In this document: positions 1 to 10,900 of the stretch, piece after piece
Position numbering within the stretch: position 1 is the first letter of the stretch
Layout of the letters: every line of letters starts with the position of its first letter
Assembly: GCF_003951285.1 (NCBI RefSeq)
Contig: NZ_RXFQ01000001.1
Span: forward strand, 372,001-436,000
Length of the DNA: 64,000 nucleotides
From: Variovorax beijingensis
GTDB lineage: Bacteria; Pseudomonadota; Gammaproteobacteria; Burkholderiales; Burkholderiaceae_C
Direction: 5' to 3'
Made by a program: the position numbers and the translations under genes
The notes under the pieces: generated by a model
Seen by the model: only the letters and a program-made list of their open reading frames with translations
Databases searched by the model: none
Told to the model about the DNA's origin: nothing

Positions 1-699
1 GGCCAGGTAGCGCTCGGCCAGCGCAATCTCGTCGGCCAGCGTGCCCGATTCCCCCGGATCGGCCAGCGCCTGGCGGAACAGCTCGGCCAGGTCTTCGAGC
101 ATGGTCTCGGCCTTGGCGGGCTCCTCCCGCACCAGCGCGATGGCGCTGTTGAGCGTGTTGAACAAAAAGTGGGGGCGGATGCGCGACTGCAGCTCTTCCA
201 GCCGCGCCGTCATGGCGGCCGGCGTCTGGCCGCGCGCGCGCAGCACCATCGCCGCCATCACCATGCCTGCGATGAAGGCACCCGCCACGGCGCTGGCGAG
301 CCACGGCGCCGTGCCCAGCACGCCGGTCAGCCGCAAGAGGCCGCAGCCATAGAGCGAGGAAACGGCACCCAGCGCGGCACCGGCCGCGTACTGCGCCTGG
401 CGCGGCAGCCGCCCGAGCGGCTTCTTGAGCCCGCAGGCCGCCACCAGCCACAGCAGCGTGGCAGGCAGCGCGCCGCCCGTGACGGTGGCGGTCTGCACCA
501 GCCATTCGCCGGGGGAGGACGACACGAACAGCGTGGCAGTCGCCACCAGCGCCTCCACGAAGAGCACCGCGCGCAGCACCACCCCGATCTGGCAGGCGTC
601 GAACAGCCCGGGGCTGCCGCGCGCGGGCAAACGCCCTCTTTCCGGCGGGGCCGCAGGCGTGGGGGTGGAGGTGGCCGATAAAATCGCCGGATTGCGCAT
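1..699 (-). CDS. Sensor histidine kinase, LytS/AlgZ type (partial, C-terminus outside window)
   Basis: The frame opens at ATG 699 and is still open at base 1, giving 233 visible residues. About four hydrophobic segments (residues 40-165) are followed by the motif [18 protein letters not shown], with the likely phospho-acceptor His at residue 177. HFLFNTLN is the hallmark of the His_kinase (PF06580) family of LytS, YehU and AlgZ. In that family an ATPase domain follows, which would lie outside the window. The kinase probably pairs with a LytTR-type regulator encoded beyond the left edge. It is transcribed away from argH, only 49 bp separating the two start codons, so the promoters must lie in or near that gap. 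The family is clear; the signal sensed is unknown. Confidence 0.85.
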   Translation of the reverse strand, partial: MRNPAILSATSTPTPAAPPERGRLPARGSPGLFDACQIGVVLRAVLFVEALVATATLFVSSSPGEWLVQTATVTGGALPATLLWLVAACGLKKPLGRLPRQAQYAAGAALGAVSSLYGCGLLRLTGVLGTAPWLASAVAGAFIAGMVMAAMVLRARGQTPAAMTARLEELQSRIRPHFLFNTLNSAIALVREEPAKAETMLEDLAELFRQALADPGESGTLADEIALAERYLA

Positions 700-748
700 C
701 ACAGATACATCGGGTAACCGACCCATTATTGCCTCTACCACGGCTCCC

Positions 749-2146
<1,398 letters not shown>

Positions 2147-2149
2147 CCC

Positions 2150-2240
2150 CCCGAAGCGCCTGCGGCGCCGCCCCCCACTGGGGGGCGCACCCTGCAGCCC
2201 GGCAAAGCCGGTTCCGCGGGTGCACCGGCATGGCCTGCTC
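2150..2240. repeat. GC-rich intergenic element with nested hairpins
   Basis: The 136-bp space between argH and the rhomboid gene is filled by hairpins. A perfect CCCCCC-ACT-GGGGGG stem lies at 2171-2185, and a CCGGC-AAA-GCCGG stem at 2199-2211 sits inside an outer GCACCC/GGGTGC pairing (2187-2192 with 2218-2223). No T-run follows, so it is not a canonical intrinsic terminator, though it could act as one for argH. From memory, similar elements recur between genes in Variovorax and relatives, but only one copy is in this window. Confidence 0.5.
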
Positions 2241-2282
2241 CGCGGCCGTTCGAATCGGCTGACAACCCGATCCGAGGAACAC

Positions 2283-3758
2283 TTGTTCTACGCCATCCCG
2301 CTCGAGAACAAGCCGAGCTGGCGCAATCCACCGTGGATGACGGTGCTGCTGATCCTCGTGAACATGATCGTGTTCTGGGGGCCGCAGCGCAGTGAAGAAA
2401 AGGCCGACGAACGCGCGGCCCACTATTACGCGCAAAGCGTGCTGCCCGAACTGGAGCTGCCGCCCTTCGTGGCCTGGCTCGAGGAAACGCGATCGCCGCG
2501 CGCCAAGGCCGCCCAGCGGCTGCTGGCCCGCAAGCAGACGGGGCCGCTGCTCGACGGCATGCAGCAGGAAAAGACGTTCCTGCAAAAGCTGCGGGCAGAC
2601 GGCGTGGTCACGCCCTCCAACCCGCGGTATGCCGAGTGGAAGCGCGACCGCCAGCAGTACGAATCGATGCAGCCCGCGCCGTTCACCGAACGCTGGGCGC
2701 AGGACTACACCAAGGACGCGGAGTCCAAGCCCTGGACCTGGGTCACCGCCGCCTTCCTGCACGGCAGCACGGGGCACCTGCTGGGCAACATGCTGTTCCT
2801 CTTCCTGTTCGGCTTTTCGGTCGAGCTGGCGCTGGGCCGCGGCACGTACCTGAGCTTCTACATCCTGGGTGCGGTGGGCGCTTCGCTGCTGGCCGACTGG
2901 GCCTACGCGGGCAAGGGCAGCTACGGGCTGGGCGCCTCGGGCGCGGTGTCGGCGCTGATGGGCATGTACGCGGTGATGTACCGGCTGCGGCGCATCCGGT
3001 TCTTCTATCAGCTGTTCTTCTATTTCAACTACGTCACGGCGCCGGCCCTGCTGCTGCTGCCGGCGTGGATTGCCAACGAATTGCTCCAGCACGCGGTGGG
3101 CGGCCAGGGCATTGCCTACATGGCGCACCTGGGCGGCCTCTTGACGGGCGCGGCGCTGATGGCCTGCGCCATGGCGCTGAACCGCGTGAAGACGCCGGAT
3201 GCCGTGGCGTCGGAACAATCGAACGGCAACGAAGAGTTCGACCGCCATGTGGCCGCGGCACGCCGGCTGGGCGCCGCCATGAAGTTCGAAGCGGCCACGG
3301 CCGAGTGGCGCGCCGCCGCCGCATTGCGCCCCGGCGACGCCGACACGCTGCGCGCCTGGTTCAACACCGCCCGGCTGCAGCCCGCGGGCGAAGACTTCCA
3401 CCAGGCCGCGCGCCGCATCTTCCGCCTGCCCGCCACCGACCCCGACACGCTGGCCCTGCAGCACGCCAGCTACATCACCTACCTCGACCAGGCCAAGCCC
3501 GGCGCGCGCCTGAAGCCCGACGACATGGCCCGCCTGGCGCGCCGCTTCACGCGCGTGCGCCAGTTCCAGGATGCCGACAAGCTGTGCCGCGTGCTGCTGA
3601 AGACCGCGCCCGACCATCCGGAGCTGGCCGACACGCTGTCGGTCTGCGCCAACGGCCTGCTGCATGCCGGCGAGCGCGACATGGCCGTCGGCTGGCTGCC
3701 GCACCTGCTGCGGATCGCGCCCAACGACATGGTGACGCGCGCCCTCGAGCGCGCCTGA
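2283..3758 (+). CDS. Rhomboid family intramembrane serine protease with C-terminal repeat-like region
   Basis: The 491-residue product carries a rhomboid core. HGSTGHLLGNM (about 160-170) holds the conserved His/Asn of helix 2. GLGASGAVSALMG places the nucleophile Ser at residue 219, and AHLGGLLTG places the catalytic His at 282. A hydrophilic insert of roughly 110 residues separates the first membrane helix (20-33) from the core. The last 190 residues are soluble and helical, with TPR-like spacing. I start at TTG 2283 because GAGGAA lies a few bases upstream; ATG 2337 would cut into the first helix. Substrates are unknown. Such proteins cleave membrane proteins within the bilayer. Confidence 0.87.
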   Translation: MFYAIPLENKPSWRNPPWMTVLLILVNMIVFWGPQRSEEKADERAAHYYAQSVLPELELPPFVAWLEETRSPRAKAAQRLLARKQTGPLLDGMQQEKTFLQKLRADGVVTPSNPRYAEWKRDRQQYESMQPAPFTERWAQDYTKDAESKPWTWVTAAFLHGSTGHLLGNMLFLFLFGFSVELALGRGTYLSFYILGAVGASLLADWAYAGKGSYGLGASGAVSALMGMYAVMYRLRRIRFFYQLFFYFNYVTAPALLLLPAWIANELLQHAVGGQGIAYMAHLGGLLTGAALMACAMALNRVKTPDAVASEQSNGNEEFDRHVAAARRLGAAMKFEAATAEWRAAAALRPGDADTLRAWFNTARLQPAGEDFHQAARRIFRLPATDPDTLALQHASYITYLDQAKPGARLKPDDMARLARRFTRVRQFQDADKLCRVLLKTAPDHPELADTLSVCANGLLHAGERDMAVGWLPHLLRIAPNDMVTRALERA

Positions 3759-3771
3759 GCGCGGCTGAAAA

Positions 3772-5073
3772 TCAGGCCGTGGGCCGCAGCAGCCAGCGCA
3801 CTTCCTGCGTCTGCTCGCTGTCCGGAAAGCGCGATTCGAGCGTCGTCAGGATCGGCTGCGCCATGTCGGCGCGGCCGAGCCCCTGCACCAGCACCCGGGC
3901 CGCCAGTTCGTAGGCTTGCGGAATGGCCGCATGGCCGCGAAAGCGCCGGTCGAAACCCGACAGCAGCGCGAGCGCCGCATGCGCATCGCCGTTGCGCCAT
4001 TCGGCCTTGGCCAGCGTCATGACCGTGGGGGCGTCATCGAGCGCGAAGGTCTTGTCTTTTTCGCGGCAGGCCTTGAAGACCTTGAGCGCCTCGGATGCCA
4101 GGTCGCGCCGCAGCAGCAGCGGAATGAAGCGGCGCGCATGGTCGAGCAGCGTGGACGCCTTCTCGGGGGCGAGCAGCAGCACGCGGTGGTAGCGGCGCTG
4201 CGCCGCCAGGTCGTCGGCCGCCGCCACGCGCTGCGCCTCGTAGGCGACGCCAAGTGCGCCGGCCACGTCGCCCTCGGTCACCAGTTGCGCCACCTCGGCG
4301 TCGGTGCGCTGCGCGGCGATCTGCTCGGGCGTGCGGCGATCCACGGGCGCGCCGTCGTCCACGCCGCCGCCGGGCAGCAGGTCGATGCCGAAGGCGTCGT
4401 GGTGCTGGTACATCACGTAGCCCAGCAGGCTCGCCATGACCCAGCCGAAGTAGATGAACGCGAAATTGGCGATCGGCAGCACGATCAGGCCGTCGATCAT
4501 CGGCAGCAGCATGCCGATGGCAATCTGCGCGCCCGCGCTCAGCAGGAACAGGAAGAAGCACAGCAGCGCATAGGGCCACCCGATGATGCGCATCGCATCC
4601 ATCACGTGGCCGGGGTTCATGGCCTGGAAGAAGCTGCCCGACTGCACCAGCACGATCACCGCGGCCGGAAAGGTGAACGACACCACGAACACCCCGACGG
4701 TGCCCAGCACCGGTTCGTACCAGGCGAGCCAGCCGATCAGGGCGCCCTGCACCACCGAGATGGCAAACAGCTTCCAGGGCAGGTTGACCCAGTCTTCATT
4801 CAGCTCGCGCGGAAAATCGGCCGAGCGCCAGATGCCGCGCGAACCGAGCGCCGTGACCTTGAAGCCGTAGCGGCTGGCCGCCAGCACGATGCCCAGTTCG
4901 ATCACGATCAGCGACAAGCCGGGATGCAGAAAAGGAATGGCCTCGAACAGCAGGCTGCAGAACGCGAGCACCAGGCCGTACATGAACGGCCGCAGCTGGA
5001 ACGGAAACGCGAAGAAGCTGTTGAGGCGGTGCCAGAAAGGCGGCGGAGGGGGGAGCGAGTCGTTGGCGAGCAT
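3772..5073 (-). CDS. Multi-pass membrane protein of unknown function with helical-repeat tail
   Basis: The 433-residue protein has a cytoplasmic-looking, Pro-rich start, then about six strongly hydrophobic segments between residues 30 and 225, and a soluble C-terminal half (240-433) rich in Ala, Leu and Arg that resembles tetratricopeptide-type repeats. The layout recalls DUF4013-like membrane proteins, but I cannot assign a family firmly. It lies 15 bp downstream of the 178-residue membrane-anchored protein on the same strand, so the two probably form an operon. It converges with the rhomboid gene with a 13-bp gap. No enzymatic motif is visible. Confidence 0.75.
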   Translation of the reverse strand: MLANDSLPPPPPFWHRLNSFFAFPFQLRPFMYGLVLAFCSLLFEAIPFLHPGLSLIVIELGIVLAASRYGFKVTALGSRGIWRSADFPRELNEDWVNLPWKLFAISVVQGALIGWLAWYEPVLGTVGVFVVSFTFPAAVIVLVQSGSFFQAMNPGHVMDAMRIIGWPYALLCFFLFLLSAGAQIAIGMLLPMIDGLIVLPIANFAFIYFGWVMASLLGYVMYQHHDAFGIDLLPGGGVDDGAPVDRRTPEQIAAQRTDAEVAQLVTEGDVAGALGVAYEAQRVAAADDLAAQRRYHRVLLLAPEKASTLLDHARRFIPLLLRRDLASEALKVFKACREKDKTFALDDAPTVMTLAKAEWRNGDAHAALALLSGFDRRFRGHAAIPQAYELAARVLVQGLGRADMAQPILTTLESRFPDSEQTQEVRWLLRPTA

Positions 5074-5088
5074 GATGGCGGTGCCTGC

Positions 5089-5625
5089 TTACTTGAAGAA
5101 GTCGCTCTGGCTCATGGCGCCGCGCCCGCCCAGGCGCACCACCGTGACGTCGTCGCCGCGCACGAGCCGCATCTGGCCCAGTTCGCGCTCCAGCCGCTGG
5201 GTGAAGCTGCTCTTGAACTGCATGGCCGCCTCGCCCATCTTCAGCACGCTGGTGCCTTCGACGGTGGCGCTCTTGCGGTCGCTCGCCACTTCGATGCTGT
5301 CGATGTGGTACTCGTATTCGATGGTGAGGATGCCGCCCATGCGCTCGCCCACCGACTCGAACATCTTGAAAGACTTGCGGATGCCGTCGCAGGCCTGCTC
5401 GCGGTCGCTGGTGCTCTCCTGCGTGCGGCCCATCATGATCGTCTTGCTCTGGATCACGGCCTTCTTGCTGAGCTGCTTGCACAGTTGCTCGGCATCGCGC
5501 GAGTAGATGGCGTGCGCCTCTTTCTCGTAGTACTTGCGCACCATGGTTTCGTCGAGCTTGCGCCCGCCGATGAAAAAGTACCACGCGCCCACGCAGAGCG
5601 CGACGACGATCGCTATTTGCTTCAT
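5089..5625 (-). CDS. Hypothetical membrane-anchored protein
   Basis: The 178-residue product opens with a single hydrophobic helix (IAIVVALCVGAWYFFIGG, residues 4-21). A soluble, charged domain follows that probably faces the periplasm. I recognise no domain. The body shows alternating helix and strand, with a final stretch of basic and hydrophobic residues. It is the first gene of a likely two-gene operon with the multi-pass membrane protein that follows after 15 bp. The upstream 177-bp gap contains a GCCCCGC/GCGGGGC stem (5648-5670) and separates it from the divergent SGNH hydrolase gene. A role at the envelope is an inference from topology. Confidence 0.7.
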   Translation of the reverse strand: MKQIAIVVALCVGAWYFFIGGRKLDETMVRKYYEKEAHAIYSRDAEQLCKQLSKKAVIQSKTIMMGRTQESTSDREQACDGIRKSFKMFESVGERMGGILTIEYEYHIDSIEVASDRKSATVEGTSVLKMGEAAMQFKSSFTQRLERELGQMRLVRGDDVTVVRLGGRGAMSQSDFFK

Positions 5626-5802
5626 TTCCCCGCCCGCACGCCTGTGCGCCCCGCTCCGATTTTGCGGGGCAGTATACGTTGCGGAATGTTTCTTGAGGGG
5701 GGCTTCGGGCGGGGCTGGATAGCGTGGCACTGCCGCATCAGGGCCCAACGCTTCATGCCCCACAATCCGCGGATACGATCCGATCAGCGTTCCGCCTTTC
5801 CG

Positions 5803-6597
5803 ATGCCTTCGATGAAAACCGCGCTGGCCGCCGCGCTGCTGCTGACAACCGCACTCGCCTCGCAGGCCCAGAACCACAACGCCGTCCTGCCCTACGAGTC
5901 GCTGGACAGCACGGCGGCCGATGCCGCCGCCTCCTCCTCCGAATACCTCGCGGCCAAGGCGCGCTGGCACAACGAGCTGGCCGCCTTCTTCCGGGCCGAC
6001 CAGCAGCAGTTCCCGGCGCCCGGCGGCGTGGTGTTCGTGGGCAGTTCCACCGTGCGCATGTGGAAAAGCCTCGCGCAGGATTTCCGCCAGGTGCCCGGCA
6101 TCGTCAACCGCGGCTTCGGCGGCTCGACCCTGGGCGATTGCAGCCTGTTCGCGCGCGACCTGGTGGTGCGCTACAGGCCGCGGCAGGTGCTGGTGTACGC
6201 CGGCGACAACGACCTGGCCGAGGGCCGCACGCCGCTGCAGGTGCTCGAGAGCTTTGCGCGCTTTGCCAATGCGGTGCGCGCCGAGCTGCCGAACACGCGC
6301 ATCAGCTTCATCTCGATCAAGCCGAGCCCCTCGCGCGAGCACCTGATGCCGCAGATCCGCGAAACCAACAACGTGATCTCGGCCTACCTCAACCGGCTGC
6401 CCGCCAGCGAATACATCGACATCTTCACGCCGATGCTCGGCGCCGACGGCCGGCCGCGGCCGGAGCTGTTCAGGAGCGACCGGCTGCACATGACCGACGA
6501 GGGCTATCGGCTCTGGCAGTCGATCATCGCGGGCTACCTGCCAGGCGCCGCGCCGGCACCCGTGCCGGTCGCGGCGCCGGCGTCTGCCCTGCCCTGA
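5803..6597 (+). CDS. SGNH/GDSL-family hydrolase, secreted
   Basis: The 264-residue product has a cleavable signal peptide (residues 1-23, ending LASQAQ). The SGNH blocks follow in order: VFVGSSTVRMW with the nucleophile Ser at about 81-82, NRGFGGSTL (block II Gly), VYAGDNDL (block III Asn at 136), and a late SDRLHMTDEGY supplying the Asp-x-x-His pair. The architecture fits a periplasmic or exported esterase/acetylhydrolase acting on lipids or carbohydrate esters; the substrate cannot be told. ATG 5803 and ATG 5812 are both possible starts, giving nearly the same signal peptide. The C-terminus ends in an Ala/Pro-rich tail. It converges with the OpgC-like gene. Confidence 0.9.
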   Translation: MPSMKTALAAALLLTTALASQAQNHNAVLPYESLDSTAADAAASSSEYLAAKARWHNELAAFFRADQQQFPAPGGVVFVGSSTVRMWKSLAQDFRQVPGIVNRGFGGSTLGDCSLFARDLVVRYRPRQVLVYAGDNDLAEGRTPLQVLESFARFANAVRAELPNTRISFISIKPSPSREHLMPQIRETNNVISAYLNRLPASEYIDIFTPMLGADGRPRPELFRSDRLHMTDEGYRLWQSIIAGYLPGAAPAPVPVAAPASALP

Positions 6598-6616
6598 GCG
6601 GCGCTCCTGGCCTGGC

Positions 6617-7759
6617 TCAGGCCCGCGCGGTCTCCGTCGGCACGTCTTCCGCCGGCGGCGGCAGGTCGGCCCCGCGCGTGAAGCGCGCCACCGCGTACAT
6701 GCCCGCGAACACCGTGAGCAGCAGCAGGCCGTCGCCCCACCAGGGCCGGGCGGTCTGGCTGTCGCCGTAGAAGGCCAGCACCAGCAGCACCGCCACCAGG
6801 TGCGCGCAGAACACCGGCAGCGAGGCTGCGCCCATGGCCTCGAGCCAGTGCAGTCGCGGAATCCTGCGCATGAGCCCGGGCCCGAAGCGCACCGCCAGGA
6901 TGCCCAGCGCCACCAGATTCACGAGGCGCAGCGGCCCGAGCTGCCACTTGTCGAACAGCAGGTTCAGTTCCACGTCGCCGCCGAACGGCGCCTGTCCGTT
7001 GATGCCGTGGTGGCGCCACCAGAAGCCGTAGAGCGCAATGGCCAGCGCGGGCATCCACAGCCAGGCCGGAAAGCGCAGCGGCCGCGCATCGGGCAGGTTG
7101 CGGCCGGCGCCGAGGCACAGGCCCGCAAACCACAGGAACTGCCAGGCGTAGCTGTTGAAGGCGCCCATTTCGTGGAACGGAACCGGCAGGCCGAGGTAGT
7201 GCACCGCCAGCCCGTAGATCCATTCGCTGAGGCCGAACTGCGCGAGCGCCCACAAGGCGACGCTGGCGGCCATCACCAGCGTCCAGCCGTGGCGCATGGC
7301 AAAGGCCAGCACCCAGGGGCTCATCAGCATGAAGAAGATGTACATCGGCAGGATGTCGAGCAGCGCGGGCTCGTAGATCAGCAGCAGCCCGAAGAGAAAC
7401 CCGTCGCGCGGCTCGGCCAGGTAGTAGGACATCAGGTTCTTCACCGCGGGCTGGTCGATGTGCAGCCCGAGCGCGGCAATCACGGTGAACAGGAACAGCA
7501 GGATCGCCGCCTGGCACAGGTACACCTTGAGCACGCGCCGCCAGAAGGCCTGGCGCATCGGGTCGACGCCGCGTACGTAGCCGATGCGGCTGTAGACCAG
7601 CCCGGCCACGAAGGCCGACAGCAGCACGAAGCCCTCGGCGGCCGAGACGAAGCCGAAGGGCTGGCCCAGCGGATCGGTCAGGCGGGTCGGCAGATGGGTG
7701 ACGGTCATCAGCACGAGCATCAGCCCGCGCAAGGCGTCTATTTCCCAGTAGCGTTTCAT
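6617..7759 (-). CDS. OpgC-like membrane acyltransferase
   Basis: The 380-residue polytopic protein begins RYWEIDALRGLMLVLM, the DxLRG signature of the OpgC family (PF10129). It continues with about ten membrane helices. In enterobacteria OpgC adds succinyl groups to osmoregulated periplasmic glucans, and this copy may modify glucan or another glycan in the same way. No glucan synthesis genes (opgG, opgH) are nearby, so the acceptor is uncertain. I start at ATG 7759 because the signature then falls at the N-terminus as usual; the open frame extends 36 codons further in Arg/Pro-rich sequence that looks non-coding. It is divergent from the macroglobulin gene, with a 151-bp gap. Confidence 0.85.
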   Translation of the reverse strand: MKRYWEIDALRGLMLVLMTVTHLPTRLTDPLGQPFGFVSAAEGFVLLSAFVAGLVYSRIGYVRGVDPMRQAFWRRVLKVYLCQAAILLFLFTVIAALGLHIDQPAVKNLMSYYLAEPRDGFLFGLLLIYEPALLDILPMYIFFMLMSPWVLAFAMRHGWTLVMAASVALWALAQFGLSEWIYGLAVHYLGLPVPFHEMGAFNSYAWQFLWFAGLCLGAGRNLPDARPLRFPAWLWMPALAIALYGFWWRHHGINGQAPFGGDVELNLLFDKWQLGPLRLVNLVALGILAVRFGPGLMRRIPRLHWLEAMGAASLPVFCAHLVAVLLVLAFYGDSQTARPWWGDGLLLLTVFAGMYAVARFTRGADLPPPAEDVPTETARA

Positions 7760-7910
7760 CGGTCGGCGGCGAGGTCTTGGTGGCGGTCTGCGCGGCGCAC
7801 GCACGACAGTGCCGATTGTATGAAGAGCGGCCGAGGCATATGACTCCTGGCACTGCCGGAGCGCCATTCAAATCGGCTACGCTGCGCGCTGCTTCCAGGT
7901 GGAGAAAAAA

Positions 7911-10900
7911 TTGAAAAGAATCATTCCAGCGCTGCTTCTGGCCGGCAGCGCCTTGCTCGCCGGCCCGGCCCTTGCCCTCCAGATCACCAGCCTGACGCCG
8001 CAGGGCGAAGTGGCGCGCGTTCGCCAGGTGGTCGCCAAGTTCGACCAGCCGGCCGTCAACTTCGGCAACCCGAAGGCGCCCGCGCCGCTCGCCGTGAGCT
8101 GCACCGACGCGCAGGCCGCCAAGGGCACCGGCCGCTGGACCGATGCGAAGGCCTGGGTCTGGGACTTCGAGAACGACCTGCCGCCCGGCGTGCGCTGCAC
8201 CGTGACGCGGATTGCCGGCTTCAAGCCCGCCTCGGGTGGGGAGCTGACCGGGCCGGAGCGCTATCAATTCAATAGCGGCGGACCGTTCGTGCGCAACTAC
8301 ATGCCGGGCAGCTATGGCCGGATCGACGAGCAGCAGATGTTCGTGCTCGAGCTCAACGGCGCGGCCACCGTGGAGAGCGTGCGCCAGAACGTCTGGTGCG
8401 CGGCCGACGGCATCGGCGAGCGCATTCCCGTGCGGCTGCTCGAAGGCGAGCAGCGCGCCGGGCTCCTGAAGGCCTTCGGCCGCGAGAAGGAAGCCGCCAA
8501 GGACCCGCTGCGCTTCATTGCACTGCAATGCAACCGCACGCTCACGCCGGGCAGCAAGGTGCAGGTCGTCTACGGCAAGGGCGTGGCCACGCCGTCGGGC
8601 GTGGCCAACAACGTGGAGCGCCGCCTGAGCTTCCAGGTGCGCGAACCTTTCGCGGTGTCTTTCAGCTGCGAGCGCGAGAACGCCCAGGCCGCCTGCCTGC
8701 CGCTGCGGCCGATGCAACTGCAGTTCAACGCGCCGGTCACGCGCAAGATGGCTTCGCAGATCCAGCTCAAGGGCGGCGGCAAGTCGATCGCCGCCACGCT
8801 CGAGAACGACGGCGGCACGCCGAGCGAAGACGACGTCGTCAGCGCCGCGAGCTTCGGCCCGCCGTTCGCCGAAGACACCCAGTTCACCATCGAACTGCCC
8901 GCCAAGTTCGAGGACGCCTCGGGCCGGCCGCTGGCCTCGCCGGGCAGCTTTCCACTGAAGGTGGCCACCGGCGCGATGCCGCCGCTGGCCAAGTTCGCCG
9001 CCTCGCCCTTCGGCGTGGTCGAGCGGCTGGCCGAACCCGGCACGCCGGCGATGATGCCGGTGACCGTGCGGCGCGTCGAACCCGCGCTGATGGTGCAGGC
9101 GCTGACGCCCGGCAAGGTCAGTGACATGAACCCGAAGACCGACGCCGAGATCATCGCGTGGTTCCGCAAGGTGCGCCGCTACGACGAATACACCGTGAGC
9201 CGCGAACAGGCGCGCAAGGACATCAAGGGCGCGCTGCCCGCCGTCGTCGAAAACAGCGAGCGCAGCCGCGTGCAAAGCCGCATGCTGTCGCTTCTGGCGG
9301 GCCAGCCGGGCGTGAAGGCGCTCGACATGCCCAAGGCCGAGAGCGGCGATCCGCGGCCCTTCGAGGTCATCGGCATTCCGCTGACGCCGGGCTTCCACGT
9401 GCTCGAGATCGCGTCGCAAAAGCTCGGCGACGCGCTGCTCGACGAGCGCTACGGCGCCAGCCGCACGATGTACGTGCGCACCACCGCGCTGGCCACCAAC
9501 CTGGCGGTGCACTTCAAGCTCGGGCGCGAGAACTCGATGGCCTGGGTCACCACGCTCGACAAGGGCAAGGTGGTGCCGAACGCCGAGGTGCGCGTCTCCG
9601 ACTGCCGCGGCGTTGCCGTTGCATCGGGCACCACCGACGCCAACGGCATCGCCCACCTCACGGGCGTCGCGCCCGACGCGCCCAACTGCAACGGCCCGGA
9701 CGAATACAACACGGGTGCCTGGTTCGTCAGCGCCCGCGCCAAGGACGACAAGGGCGTGGAGGACCTGGCCTTCACCTGGAGCGACTGGCAGCGCGGCATC
9801 GAGCCCTGGCGCTTCAACGTGCCCACCAGCCTGCAGGCCGAGCCCGACCGCGTGGCCCACACCATTTTCGACCGCACCCTGCTGCGCGCCGGCGAAACGG
9901 TGTCGATGAAGCACCTGATCCGCACCCAGACCAGCAAGGGCTTCGGCCTGCCCGAGAACCGGCCCGACACGCTGGTCGTCACCCACACCGGCAGCGGCCA
10001 GCGCTTCACGCAGCCGCTGGCCTGGCGCAAGACGCCGACCGGCGGCCTGAGTGCGGAGAACAGCTTCGCCATTCCGCCGGCCGCCAAGCTCGGCCTGTAC
10101 GAAGTGATGCTGCGCAGCGGCAAGGGCAAGGACGCGAACGGCGGCGGCTCCGAAGAAGAAGGCGAAAGCGGCGACGGCTATAACCGCAGCTTCTCCACCG
10201 GCCAGTTCCGTGTCGAGGAATTCCGCCTGCCCGTGCTCGAAGGCCGCATCGCGCCCACCGACAAGAAGCCGCTGGTGAGCGTGGCCTCGGTGCCGGCCGA
10301 GGTGCAGATCAACTACGTGGCCGGCGGCGGCGCCGCCAACCTGCCGGTGCGCGTGTCGGCCATGGTGCGCGGCAAGAGCCTGAGCTTTGCCGACCACGAG
10401 GCCTTCAGCTTCAACCCGCCGCGCGTACAGGCCGAAGGTTCGCAGGCGCCCGCCGCGCCGGCCGCCGACGCCGCGGGCGGCGAGGAAGACATCAACAGCG
10501 CCAGCGACACCCGCGTGATCGCCGACAAGCTGCCGCTCACGCTCAACAAGGACGGCGCCGGCAAGGTCACGATCGACAAGGTGCCCAAGGTCAAGGCCGC
10601 GCGCGAGCTGTTGCTCGAAGCCACCTATGCCGATCCGAACGGCGAGGTGCAGACCATCCGCAGCACGCAGACGCTGTGGCCGGCCTCGGTGATTGCCGGC
10701 ATCAAGACCGAGGGCTGGGTCTCGACCAGCCAGAAGCTCAAGTACCAGGCGCTCGCGCTCGACCTCTCGGGCAAGCCGCAGGCCGGCGTCACGCTCAACG
10801 TGCGCGCCGTGGCGCGCATCACCACCACCAGCCGCAAGCGCATGGTGGGCGGCTTCTACACCTACGACAACAAGACCGAGACGAAGGACATCGGCACCGT

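Noticed and set aside
3916..5802. Upstream extension of the SGNH hydrolase frame to 893 codons
   Set aside because: The first 600 codons are antisense to two membrane protein genes and have no coding character. A signal peptide at 5803 marks the real start.
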